Shown here: in pieces, positions 11,044-18,563 of the stretch
How the letters are laid out: each line of letters opens with the position of its first letter
Numbering within the stretch: the first letter of the stretch is position 1
Origin: a virus
Length of the DNA stretch: 20,895 bases
Reading direction: 5' to 3' (one strand)
Virus record (IMG/VR): IMGVR_UViG_3300022591_000805
Span: 1 to 20,895 of that record
Program-made: the position numbers and the translations under genes
Notes under the pieces: generated by a model
The model's database searches: none
What the model was told of the DNA's origin: nothing
What the model saw: the letters and a program-made list of their open reading frames with translations, nothing else

Positions 11044-12447
11044 TTAAGACACGCGGGCGCTGAGATCGGCCCGCACTTCTTCGGACTCTTCCTCGACCAT
11101 TCTCAAGAGCGTGTCGAGGATCGCGTCCACGTTGTCGGCGAGCAGGCCGGGCAGAGGCGAGTCGTCGCCCTCCATCTCGGACTCTCCGGCCGTGCTGTAA
11201 ACCAGATAGGCGAGCGCCTCGACGATCTGCGAGAGTTGCGAAACTTGGCTGAAGCCCTTCGCGAGCCGCCCAAGATCGTTGTCGAGCGTTGCGAGCGCAT
11301 AACCGACGTTGCCGCCTTTGACGGTGCGCTCGATCCGATTGACGTGGATGCGAACGGCCTTGCGCATCCACGCCTGGATCGCCGCGAGCTTCGCCTTCTC
11401 CTCGGCCACGTCGATGCCGTACTTGCCGGCCAGGGCGACCAACTTCTTCCAGGCCGCATCCTTCGCCGCCTGCGGCACGCCCTTGAGCTGGTTGAAGAGG
11501 CTCAGCCCGTTTCGGATGTGGCGCTTCGTCTTGGCCTCGGTCGAGAACTTCACCGGCAAGTTCCAGGTTTCCGTCTCCTCGGGATCGAGCACGATGAGGA
11601 AGGCCGAGGCCGGCAGATCTTCTCCCGCCACACGCTTCGTCCTGGCCTTGGCCAACGCCGTTGACGCGTTGGATGTCAAGCTGACGATCTGGGTCTTCAG
11701 CAATTCCACTTGCTCGCTCAGGACCGCGAAGGTGATTTCTGGCACAGGGGGCTCGACGCGCAGGAACTTGCACAGCTCGACCGTGCCGTCCGCCTTGATG
11801 TGCGTGAAGTGCGCGGTCGCTAGACAGGGGTTGTCGACCAGAGAGATTTCCGAAGGCTCTGCAACGTACCGCTTGCAGCCTTCAAACTTCGGGTCGGGGT
11901 GCATCCCCACGATCTTTCCCCCATGCGAGAAGCCCGTGAGCACCCGCTCCTCAACCTTCTTCCAGGCTGGATCGTCCACCACCTTGAAGCCCATGAAGAT
12001 TTCCTTGTCGGCATCGCGGAACTCGAATCCGATGCACTTCCCCACCGCCTCGAGCTGGTGCATGTAGCGCAGCGGGAAGTAGTTCTCCCCGGCCGTCGCC
12101 TTGCCCATCTCGTCGATCACGGCCTGGTAATAGGGCTTCGAGAGGAGGTAGTCGCAGACCTCGTCGTCCTTGTCCGGCACCTCGGCGGTCACGATCCCCC
12201 AGACCTCGCGGCGCGCCGCGTCTACCTTAGCGAACGGGATGAACTTCGAGAAGGATTTCATGACAGCCTCCTTGGCATTGGGCCCCGCCACAGCGTTAGC
12301 TTGCGCGAAAGCCGAAGACTCCGCGGTTTCCTTGCTCTTCCCATCCTTGATGGCCCGGTCGTAGGCGCTGTTCCAGACTTCACGCCATTGCGCGCGCTTC
12401 TCCTTCGGCACGTAATCCGGGACTTCCTTGACCGACCCGTAAGGCAT
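11044..12447 (-). CDS. ChaB domain fused to prohead protease (XkdF-like)
   Basis: This 467-residue head maturation protease has an N-terminal ChaB-like domain. Residues about 8-55 (PDYVPKEKRAQWREVWNSAY...) match the short ChaB helix-turn pattern. From about 63 the protein begins again as a typical XkdF-type phage serine protease. Candidate catalytic residues are the His in YMHQL, the Ser in TGFSHGGKI and the acidic residue in PSEISLVDNP, by analogy with the S78/HK97 family. A long helical C-terminal part (about 230-467) could act in the procapsid. ATG 12447 follows the portal stop directly (TAAATG) with GAGGAG upstream. An internal ATG at 12261 also has a strong AAGGAGG, so a shorter protease form is possible. 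Confidence 0.78.
   Translation of the reverse strand: MPYGSVKEVPDYVPKEKRAQWREVWNSAYDRAIKDGKSKETAESSAFAQANAVAGPNAKEAVMKSFSKFIPFAKVDAARREVWGIVTAEVPDKDDEVCDYLLSKPYYQAVIDEMGKATAGENYFPLRYMHQLEAVGKCIGFEFRDADKEIFMGFKVVDDPAWKKVEERVLTGFSHGGKIVGMHPDPKFEGCKRYVAEPSEISLVDNPCLATAHFTHIKADGTVELCKFLRVEPPVPEITFAVLSEQVELLKTQIVSLTSNASTALAKARTKRVAGEDLPASAFLIVLDPEETETWNLPVKFSTEAKTKRHIRNGLSLFNQLKGVPQAAKDAAWKKLVALAGKYGIDVAEEKAKLAAIQAWMRKAVRIHVNRIERTVKGGNVGYALATLDNDLGRLAKGFSQVSQLSQIVEALAYLVYSTAGESEMEGDDSPLPGLLADNVDAILDTLLRMVEEESEEVRADLSARVS
12267..12273 (-). promoter_or_regulatory. internal Shine-Dalgarno site in the protease gene
   Basis: AAGGAGG lies five bases before an in-frame ATG (12261) whose product MKSFSKFIPFAKVD is exactly where stand-alone XkdF proteases begin. 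Either a shorter protein is made as well, or this is a relic of a once separate protease gene to which a ChaB gene was fused. Confidence 0.5.
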
Positions 12448-14985
12448 TTATTGCTCCTCAGCCTCAGTTAAAATCAGGGCGCATAAGCAGTTTACGTGTG
12501 CGGGCAAGTCAGGCACATCTTCCACAGGGTACGGGCTGCCGTCAGCAAGTTCATTGCAGACGTCATCCTTGTCGTGATCTTCCGAAAGAAGCCAGGTCAC
12601 TTGCTGGACGATCCCGCTCTGCTTCCACGCCTCAAGGTTGCCTTGCGTCTGAGCTCTGGCGATCTCGTTGCGGGCGATGGTCGAAGCCCTGACATCCGAG
12701 AAGATGCCCGACTGCTCGATGCGGTTCTCCACGTCGCGCAGCGTGATCCGGCCCTCTTGCCCGAACACGTCCGCAATAACGGAGCGCAGCTTGTCACGCG
12801 TCGTGTCGCTGATCGCCCACTTGGGATTCGGGTTGACGATGAACTTGCCTTCAGGCGTCAGCCGCTTCCCAACAAGCTCCGCCGCCCGGTTCGAGGCCCA
12901 TTTGCGTGCCGTCTCGTTGATGCCAGTCAGCATGTCTTCGGCTGAAATCTCCAGCTCGAGTCCCCCCTTGGAAGCGCCCGCCAGGGCCGCATCCGTGAGG
13001 GGTTTCTTCGCCAACCGGGCAATCGTTTCCCACTCGGTGGCAAGACTGTCCATGGCTTGCCGCAGGGTCGCATCGGCGCCCGGCTCGGCCTTGGCCAAAT
13101 GCTCGTGTGGTAGGCCCAGGGCCACAGCCATAATCTTTGCCGTCTTCCGGTGCATGGTGCGGAAGATTTTCGTGAGGTCGCGCTCCAGCTTGTGCCTTCC
13201 AAGGATCGACGCCGGGGCCATGCGGCCCGGATGGATGACGGGCGCTTCTTTCGGCTGGACTTTTCGTTTTGTCACCTGTGCCTGGTCCTCGGAGTGGTTC
13301 GTGATCTCCAAGAAGCCATGCTGCATCGGCTCGGGCTCCGCGATCACGGTTCCAGCCGCGAACCCAATAGGCCGGTTCTGCGTTTCCGCTTTCGCCGCCG
13401 CGCCCCCGTTGGGCTTGTTGGCGCCGGCGGGCTTGCGGGGCTGGCCGCGGCCGTCAGCAACGACGGGGTTTCCATCGGCGTCAAGCTCTTCGTCGCCGCC
13501 GTCTGATGCTCCCGCTCCACCCTTTCTCTTATCAGGAATTCCACCGGCTGCTCCTTCCTCTCCCGGCTTCGCGGCCGGAGTCGTGGTCGCGCCCAGCGGC
13601 ACCGCGCCCTGGCCGGTCGTCACCATCAGCTGGCCAGCTTCGGGCACCCCCGACGGCTCTTCGCCAAGCTTCTCGCGCGCCTCTTCCCGGGTGATGATGG
13701 CTTCCTTGACGTAGGCCGTCAGCACCGTGGATTGCTTCACCGCGTCCGGCTCGATCAGCGGTTCCAGCACCATCTCATAGTCGGTATAGCCCATCTTGCG
13801 CTGGATGATGAAGTCGATGAGGCTTTTGAGCGAGGAGAAGTAGGGCATCAGCCCCTCAACCTCGGAGGCCTCCTGGGATGCTTCCGCCGAAGCTCTGTTC
13901 ATCTGGCGAGCCAGGCGCTGCGGAGAGATGCCGTAGCCGTAGGCGACCTTGCGGATATGCAGTTCATCGAAGGGATCGGCCAGCAAGGGCTCCTTCGTGA
14001 AGATGATCTGCTCGTCCTTGTCGTCATCCTTCCATCCCTGTATGAGTTGCCACTGGCGCCGCTTCGCCAGGTTCCCGGCAAGTTCGGAGTTCATCCACTG
14101 CATGGCCTCGGCGATCTTCTCCGTCGGGACGCCTTTCGGCACGACTTGCACGACGCCCGGGATGGAACCTTCCGTATAATAAGACAGCGTGAATTCCAGG
14201 CGCTTCATGCCGATCTGGATCTCCGGGGCAAGCTCTTCGGTCGGGCTCATGCCGTAGAGTTGCGAGGCGATCGTGTTGCGCGGGACGATGTTGCGGGGCT
14301 TGTAAATCAGCTGATCGGTGGAAAGGTTGACGAGAGGTATTCCCCACCAGAGCTGCGCGTAGGCCGGCTCGGGCGCCATCGGCGTCCATCCGTTCTCGTC
14401 GATGTAACGGACGATGCTATCCCCCCGGAGAACCGGCAACTCCACAATCTCACCCGAGAACGTCTTGCGAATGAGAATCGTCCAGGCGTCGATCACCAGC
14501 ATGTCTTCCAAAAGCGGGCGCAACCATTCCGGCCAGGTGTGCTCGCGGTCGGGCATCTCGAACAAGCGGTTGAGCTTCACCAGGTTCTTGTCGCCAATCC
14601 CGCGCTTCATCGCCGCCTTGGGTCTCTCTCCCGGCTCCGGCTTGGGTTGAATTTGCCAGTTCGCCATGCACATCGAATCCTTGACGTTCTCGATGGCGAT
14701 GCGGGCGAGGGGATACGTCGCCATTTGCTTGAGATCCGCCGCAGAGTATTCAGCGTCGGCGCGGGGAGTCCAGAGCAGGTTCTGCCCGGCATAATACTGA
14801 AAGCCGCGCGGCTCAATGCCAGCCGGCCCAATCGGCTTGACGGGTTGCAGGGGGGAATACCAGGTGTCGGGCTCGACACCGCGGATCGTGTCTTTCGGAG
14901 GTTGGTAGAGTTGCTGGCCGTAGTGGGACAGCGCCGCAACCAGTTGGCCGAGCGGGCGAATTACCAGAGAGGTGCTGTTGGCCAT
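12448..14985 (-). CDS. portal protein fused to MuF head morphogenesis domain
   Basis: This 845-residue protein joins the portal, the dodecameric DNA channel of the head, to a MuF-type minor head protein. Portal features lie at about 20-440: LARIAIENVKDSM, a wing region with LRGDSIVRYIDENGW, and the stem-like helix followed by ISPQRLARQMNRASAEASQEA. A Gly/Ala/Pro-rich linker (about 460-560) follows. The C-terminal MuF part has RDVENRIEQSGI, ARNEIARAQTQGNLEAW and a terminal Cys cluster (DDVC ... HVNCLC), as in head-morphogenesis proteins. ATG 14985 gives MANSTSLVIRPLG but has no clear Shine-Dalgarno site; the GTG at 15048 (21 residues longer) would include the upstream hairpin. Portal and MuF are more often separate genes. 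Confidence 0.86.
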   Translation of the reverse strand: MANSTSLVIRPLGQLVAALSHYGQQLYQPPKDTIRGVEPDTWYSPLQPVKPIGPAGIEPRGFQYYAGQNLLWTPRADAEYSAADLKQMATYPLARIAIENVKDSMCMANWQIQPKPEPGERPKAAMKRGIGDKNLVKLNRLFEMPDREHTWPEWLRPLLEDMLVIDAWTILIRKTFSGEIVELPVLRGDSIVRYIDENGWTPMAPEPAYAQLWWGIPLVNLSTDQLIYKPRNIVPRNTIASQLYGMSPTEELAPEIQIGMKRLEFTLSYYTEGSIPGVVQVVPKGVPTEKIAEAMQWMNSELAGNLAKRRQWQLIQGWKDDDKDEQIIFTKEPLLADPFDELHIRKVAYGYGISPQRLARQMNRASAEASQEASEVEGLMPYFSSLKSLIDFIIQRKMGYTDYEMVLEPLIEPDAVKQSTVLTAYVKEAIITREEAREKLGEEPSGVPEAGQLMVTTGQGAVPLGATTTPAAKPGEEGAAGGIPDKRKGGAGASDGGDEELDADGNPVVADGRGQPRKPAGANKPNGGAAAKAETQNRPIGFAAGTVIAEPEPMQHGFLEITNHSEDQAQVTKRKVQPKEAPVIHPGRMAPASILGRHKLERDLTKIFRTMHRKTAKIMAVALGLPHEHLAKAEPGADATLRQAMDSLATEWETIARLAKKPLTDAALAGASKGGLELEISAEDMLTGINETARKWASNRAAELVGKRLTPEGKFIVNPNPKWAISDTTRDKLRSVIADVFGQEGRITLRDVENRIEQSGIFSDVRASTIARNEIARAQTQGNLEAWKQSGIVQQVTWLLSEDHDKDDVCNELADGSPYPVEDVPDLPAHVNCLCALILTEAEEQ

Positions 14986-14995
14986 CAAATCCAAA

Positions 14996-15027
14996 AGGCC
15001 CGCCCAGCCTTGCAGCCGAGCGGGCCT
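14996..15027 (-). terminator. terminator-like hairpin before the portal gene
   Basis: An 8-bp inverted repeat (AGGCCCGC / GCGGGCCT) with a 16-base loop is followed on the minus strand by TTT, the stem's own final T extending this to four T. It ends 10 bases before the portal ATG. It may stop or slow transcription from the terminase block, or mask the portal start. If translation begins at GTG 15048 it lies inside the coding sequence. Confidence 0.45.
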
Positions 15028-15099
15028 GTTGGTCCTGCGCTTCAGCACTCCAGCGTTCTGTCCCTGGGAAAGGGCCGAGAACGGAATCAGTCAGCCTTC

Positions 15100-15129
15100 A
15101 ACATGCGCTTGTATCTATCCCGCTGTCAA
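15100..15129 (-). promoter_or_regulatory. candidate sigma70-type promoter in the longest gap
   Basis: A perfect -35 box TTGACA (15124-15129) stands 18 bases before CATGTT (15100-15105), which matches TATAAT at only three positions. It lies in the 197-base gap 14986-15182, the only sizeable gene-free stretch of the window, just before the head genes. It is a plausible late-gene promoter, but the -10 is poor. Confidence 0.33.
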
Positions 15130-15182
15130 GTGTTTGTTTGGGGCTCAGCGCAGTTCAGGCCGTGATGGCGGCAATTGTTCTC

Positions 15183-15371
15183 TCACTGTTTTTCTCCCTT
15201 CGGTTTCACGTTCAAAAGATTATCCATGCGCTGGCCCTTGATGTCGGGCGCAACATGCGTTTCAACTTTGGCCACTTTCCTAACCTCTCCGGCGCGCACC
15301 GTGAAGGTGATCTCGCCGTAGAAGGTCGGGCCGAGCTCATCGAGCATCTTGTGCGCCCAGTCATTTAGCAT
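15183..15371 (-). CDS. small protein, possibly DUF2292-like
   Basis: This 62-residue protein starts at ATG 15371, 12 bases after the preceding stop, with GAGG about 10 bases upstream. The core FYGEITFTVRAGEVRKVAKVETHV resembles the short YezD/DUF2292 pattern (a GsItl-vqdGkvvqIe strand pair), so a small beta-hairpin protein that may bind nucleic acid or DNA ends is possible. Resemblance is by eye and weak. The Lys-rich tail KPKGEKQ ends the chain. It is the last gene of the terminase block before the intergenic hairpin. Confidence 0.6.
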   Translation of the reverse strand: MLNDWAHKMLDELGPTFYGEITFTVRAGEVRKVAKVETHVAPDIKGQRMDNLLNVKPKGEKQ

Positions 15372-15383
15372 GATCCCGAATCC

Positions 15384-15725
15384 TCACGCAGCCCGCGGAG
15401 CTGAAGCCATCCGCCGAGCCAGGTCTTCTTTCTCTTCCAACGCGTTCCGGGCAATCGCAGGGGCAACGAAGCCTGGGTCAACCTTCACGATGGGCGGCTC
15501 GAACCACCGGGCGCCACAGACAAGGCAGGTGTGTTGGCAAAGGGTGGCGTTCAGCGGCTTGTCGGTCTTCGAGGCGTCAACCTCGACCGTGCGCAGCCGC
15601 CCGCGCCGATGTGCGCAGACGGGGCAGCGCGCGTTCAGTTCGATTCTAGCCAGCGCCAGCGGCGTCGGCGGTATGATGAGCCGCGCCAGCACGCGCAGGA
15701 ATTGCTTCAGCCAGTGGAAGATCAT
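15384..15725 (-). CDS. zinc-ribbon protein with hydrophobic N-terminus
   Basis: This is a 113-residue protein of unknown function. An N-terminal hydrophobic/amphipathic helix (IFHWLKQFLRVLARLIIPP) is followed by a spaced zinc ribbon, CPVCAHRRG ... CQHTCLVCGARW, and a charged Ala/Glu/Arg helical tail. The ATG at 15725 is chosen, with GGGGTGA upstream; a GTG two codons earlier is possible. It overlaps the preceding zinc-ribbon gene by 80 bases in another frame, which is long for this genome. One of the two starts or stops may therefore be misjudged. It lies between terminase and portal. Confidence 0.6.
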   Translation of the reverse strand: MIFHWLKQFLRVLARLIIPPTPLALARIELNARCPVCAHRRGRLRTVEVDASKTDKPLNATLCQHTCLVCGARWFEPPIVKVDPGFVAPAIARNALEEKEDLARRMASAPRAA

Positions 15726-15861
15726 AATCACCCCGCATTTCGATTTTGGGAAGCCCTCCCCATATAAATCCGCAGCCTTTGCAGATGTCCGCCAGCCAAG
15801 GACTTGGGTTCAACAGCATCACACGCTCGAAGGCCGATCCATTGCATCGAGGACAGTTCAT
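15646..15861 (-). CDS. small zinc-ribbon protein downstream of terminase
   Basis: This is a 71-residue protein starting MNCPRCNGSAFERV, with a second knuckle CKGCGFIWGG at about 28-37. That makes a compact four-cysteine zinc ribbon, often found in small nucleic-acid-binding or protein-binding phage proteins. The start overlaps the terminase stop as ATGA. The last 30 residues (Ala/Gly-rich) overlap the next gene and look less constrained. The function is unknown. It sits among several zinc ribbons in this genome. Confidence 0.62.
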   Translation of the reverse strand: MNCPRCNGSAFERVMLLNPSPWLADICKGCGFIWGGLPKIEMRGDYDLPLAEAIPARAGAAHHTADAAGAG

Positions 15862-17501
15862 CTTCGGCTCTCGTTCGCCTTCATCAGATATTCCCCTCGC
15901 GTCATGCCGTGCCCGTCCGTGGGCTTCGTCTGCTTGTCCGCCCATGTGATGCCGCATTGATTGCAGTGTAAACTCCCGCCCGCCGCCCGAATCACGGTCA
16001 CGGCCCCGCACTCCGGGCAGGTCGGTGCTTGCTCCGGGATCATCGGCTTCACAAGCGTTGTGGCCCGCGCCGTCTTGTTCATGGTGTCCAACACTTTCTG
16101 CGCTCCGCCATCCTTCAGGAAATCTATCAGCCCGAGCGCCTGGCTCCCCAGCATGAGATCCGTCAGCGCCCAGACCAGAGCATCCATCCGGTTCGGCGAC
16201 TTGGCCCCCGGCACATAGGAGCACATCTCATCTTCGAGCTCGGGGAATTCCCCAACGTGATGCACGAGCCCCTGTTCGTACTTCGCGCAGATCGGTTCCG
16301 CGCGCACCAGCTTGCCCCGCGTGGCCGTCACGTCCTTGTAGCTCACATTTTCATCCACGGTCCGAATGGTGGACTGAACCATATCGCCGCCGTAGTTGCG
16401 TTCCCCCGCGATGCGATCCGCCCCCAGGTCGGCATACGTGCTCACGCCGGCCGCCGCCCACCGATCCGGTGTCGGAGCCAGCAGCGAGGCGTCCTTCAGG
16501 ACGTACCCGTGCCCGCGCACATCGATGCCCGCGCCAATAATGCCTGCCTCGGTCGTGGAACTCCCCGAAGGGTCAATTCCCACCACGATGCGAACCAGCG
16601 CTGGTGCTTTATCCACGCGCGTATCATCGATCAATGCCTGCTTCCAGAGGCTGCCCGGGACTTCCGTGGTGTCCTCGGCCAGAATCTCTTGACGGTGCGA
16701 TAGCGCCGTCATGTCTTTCGAAATCTCCGCAAGCGCGTCTTCCGAGATCATCGGGTTAGCATGCGACGGCCAGGAGATGGCAAGCCAGCGGCTCAGACGG
16801 CCCTCTTCCTGCGCCCGCTTCATCTCCTCTTCCGCGCGCTTGAACATCTTGGAAGCGTGGCGAACATCAGAGGCTTTTGTGACGGAGCGAGAATGCAGAG
16901 ACGGCGGGGTGTAAATGAACACGGCATCCCCGTCGTTATCGAGCAGCATCGGCGCTCCGACCCGCTCCCAGGCATCCTCGTTCATCAGTTGCCATTCATC
17001 CAGGATCAGAAGATCGCCATAGTCACCACGCAGGGAGTCCGCGTTCCAAGCCGTCTTGGCCGTGATCGCCTGCTCGGTCCCCTTCAGCTCGATCAGATGC
17101 TTCGTCTCATTCTTGTAATAGATCCCGGCATCGATCGGCTCCGCGAGCGCCCGCGTGATCTCATTCCAGAAGCGATTGATTTGCTCGGTCACGGGCGCGG
17201 CATAGAGAACGCGATGACCCGACAGGAAGGAGCGGACCGCCCGGATGGCAACGCCGGCTGTCTTGCCTCCGCGGCGCCCGGCCCGCACGATGACGCGCTT
17301 GTTGGGCGCTTCAATAAACTCCTTCTGTTTCGGGAAAGCCGGTTCCTTGAGGGCGATGCCTCCGCCCATCTTATCCGGCTGGAGGATGTTCGCCACCTGC
17401 TCGGCCATGTCCACGACCGGCGAGTGCGAGGAGAGGTCTTCCTGGACGCTCACCGTCGAGCTCTTGAGCTGTGGCAGTCTGGGTTGTCGCTTCTTGGCCA
17501 T
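15858..17501 (-). CDS. terL: terminase large subunit with C-terminal zinc ribbon
   Basis: This 547-residue protein is the packaging motor and headful/cos nuclease. Its N-terminal ATPase has Walker A RAGRRGGKT (73-81), Walker B LLILDE (164-169) and a coupling motif YTPP (197-200). The C-terminal RNase H-like nuclease has IVVGIDPSGS with D310 as first metal ligand and NRMDALVWALTDL as the last acidic motif. After the nuclease, about residues 495-520 form a zinc ribbon (CPECG ... CNQCG) not normally part of TerL. It closely matches ribbons on two glycosyltransferases in this window. Start ATG 17501 (MAKKRQPRLP) lies 7 bases after the upstream stop, so translation is probably coupled; no Shine-Dalgarno site is seen. 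Confidence 0.93.
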   Translation of the reverse strand: MAKKRQPRLPQLKSSTVSVQEDLSSHSPVVDMAEQVANILQPDKMGGGIALKEPAFPKQKEFIEAPNKRVIVRAGRRGGKTAGVAIRAVRSFLSGHRVLYAAPVTEQINRFWNEITRALAEPIDAGIYYKNETKHLIELKGTEQAITAKTAWNADSLRGDYGDLLILDEWQLMNEDAWERVGAPMLLDNDGDAVFIYTPPSLHSRSVTKASDVRHASKMFKRAEEEMKRAQEEGRLSRWLAISWPSHANPMISEDALAEISKDMTALSHRQEILAEDTTEVPGSLWKQALIDDTRVDKAPALVRIVVGIDPSGSSTTEAGIIGAGIDVRGHGYVLKDASLLAPTPDRWAAAGVSTYADLGADRIAGERNYGGDMVQSTIRTVDENVSYKDVTATRGKLVRAEPICAKYEQGLVHHVGEFPELEDEMCSYVPGAKSPNRMDALVWALTDLMLGSQALGLIDFLKDGGAQKVLDTMNKTARATTLVKPMIPEQAPTCPECGAVTVIRAAGGSLHCNQCGITWADKQTKPTDGHGMTRGEYLMKANESRR

Positions 17502-17508
17502 AAGATCA

Positions 17509-18237
17509 TTATTGGAGGTTGGCCGACAGCATCGGCGTATTGGACAAGTGGGCCAGCCGCACGAATCCATCCGAGACTTCTCGCAGCGCCCGCTGTACCG
17601 CTTCCTTTTCCCGGTCATCCCGGAGCTGCGCCATCAAACCGACAAAGGCCTTGCGGACCAACTTCGCGAGCCCGCTGAAAAGCATTTGCATTTGCATGAG
17701 GGTTACGATTTGCTGGCTCTGCACTTGATGCTTCTTGATCGAGTCAATCAGCCTGCGAACCTTTTCGATCAGATCCCCGACTTCCTCCCAGCGCTGAAGC
17801 TCTGCCCGGCCCGCCTTCAGAGCCGAGATCATTTCATTGAGCGCGACCCTTTGCGCCGGAACGTCTCCCTTGCGTTGCGCCAGCTCCATCGCGTCCTGCC
17901 ATTTGAAGACATCTTCCCAGATCGCGCCCCGCTTCCCAATCTCTCCCAACACTTCAACCATCCGGCTCTGCAGCACGGCGACCAGCCGGCCCAGGGATAG
18001 AAGCTCCGGATCCCGCGACATCTTGGCGAACCGCTCAGCCAGGGATGGAGGCATGACCTTCGAGAATTCACCCGTCTTGTATGTCCCGCTGGCGATTCCC
18101 TTCAAGCTCGTCCCCCCGTGCATCCGGCATCGTTTGCCGCCCCTCACCGCAAAAGACTTGCAGGGATGTCCCGTGCTCCGCGCTTTCGCCCCGCAGCGTT
18201 GTATGGGGTGTTCCTCAACGTTAGGCGTGTCAGGCAT
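17509..18237 (-). CDS. HGG-motif protein, probable terminase small subunit
   Basis: This is a 242-residue protein immediately before terL. Near its N-terminus it has RCGAKARSTGHPC ... CRMHGGTS, the Cys/His-containing HGG motif common in phage proteins encoded beside the large terminase. The rest is almost entirely helical and charged (long runs of Glu/Lys/Arg with Leu/Val spacing), consistent with oligomerisation. I infer the DNA-recognising small terminase role from motif and position; no clear helix-turn-helix is seen. ATG 18237 (MPDTPNVEEH) overlaps the FolE fragment's stop by 8 bases. The longer frame to 18285 would lie within that fragment. Confidence 0.68.
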   Translation of the reverse strand: MPDTPNVEEHPIQRCGAKARSTGHPCKSFAVRGGKRCRMHGGTSLKGIASGTYKTGEFSKVMPPSLAERFAKMSRDPELLSLGRLVAVLQSRMVEVLGEIGKRGAIWEDVFKWQDAMELAQRKGDVPAQRVALNEMISALKAGRAELQRWEEVGDLIEKVRRLIDSIKKHQVQSQQIVTLMQMQMLFSGLAKLVRKAFVGLMAQLRDDREKEAVQRALREVSDGFVRLAHLSNTPMLSANLQ

Positions 18238-18457
18238 GAGAAGCCCTTCCCCCGAACACAATCGCCAAGAACTCCCGGCGCGCATCCGGACTGTAGCGGA
18301 AGATTCCCCGGAGCACCGATGTGGTCATCTCGGCCGTCTTCTGGATTCCCCGCATCGACATGCAGACGTGCTCACCGCGAGCCATGACGGCGACGTCCTT
18401 CGTTCCGGTCTTCCTCGTTACTTCATCGGCAATATCATGTACTAAACGTTCCTGCAC
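18230..18457 (-). pseudogene. folE: GTP cyclohydrolase I (FolE) C-terminal fragment
   Basis: The frame encodes 75 residues matching only the last third of GTP cyclohydrolase I. QERLVHDIADEV corresponds to the family's QVQERLT-QIA, EHVCMSMRG carries the third zinc ligand Cys, and TSVLRGIF...REFL is the terminal helix. The family is usually about 180-220 residues. The first two zinc ligands (CEHH region) and most of the active site are missing, and the frame meets a stop just upstream of ILQVQERL. The enzyme makes dihydroneopterin triphosphate, precursor of folate and 7-deazaguanines. The fragment alone cannot catalyse this. It follows a QueD-like gene, so both may be remnants of one pathway cassette. 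A GTG at 18457 could still start a short protein. Confidence 0.8.
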
Positions 18458-18563
18458 TTGAAGGATGAGTCAGATCCTCGATGCACGTCCACGTCCGGGC
18501 GTCGGCAGCGAGGAAGTAAATTGGTCCTTCGGCCGGATCGAACTTACTTCCTCCGGTTTTCAT
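18435..18563 (-). CDS. short 42-residue ORF between QueD-like and FolE fragment
   Basis: An ATG overlapping the QueD-like stop (TGATG) opens a 42-residue frame, MKTGGSKFDPAEG followed by PIYFLAADARTWTCIEDL and a short polar tail. It overlaps the first codons of the FolE fragment in another frame. It fills the only space between the two genes. It may be a real small gene or the scar left where the front of folE was lost. No family is recognised. Confidence 0.35.
   Translation of the reverse strand: MKTGGSKFDPAEGPIYFLAADARTWTCIEDLTHPSSAGTFST

Noticed and set aside
13732-15165. Plus-strand frame of 477 codons opposite the portal gene
   Set aside because: It is a mirror of the portal coding sequence; composition is His/Arg/Leu rich, no motif is seen, and the minus-strand portal is unambiguous.
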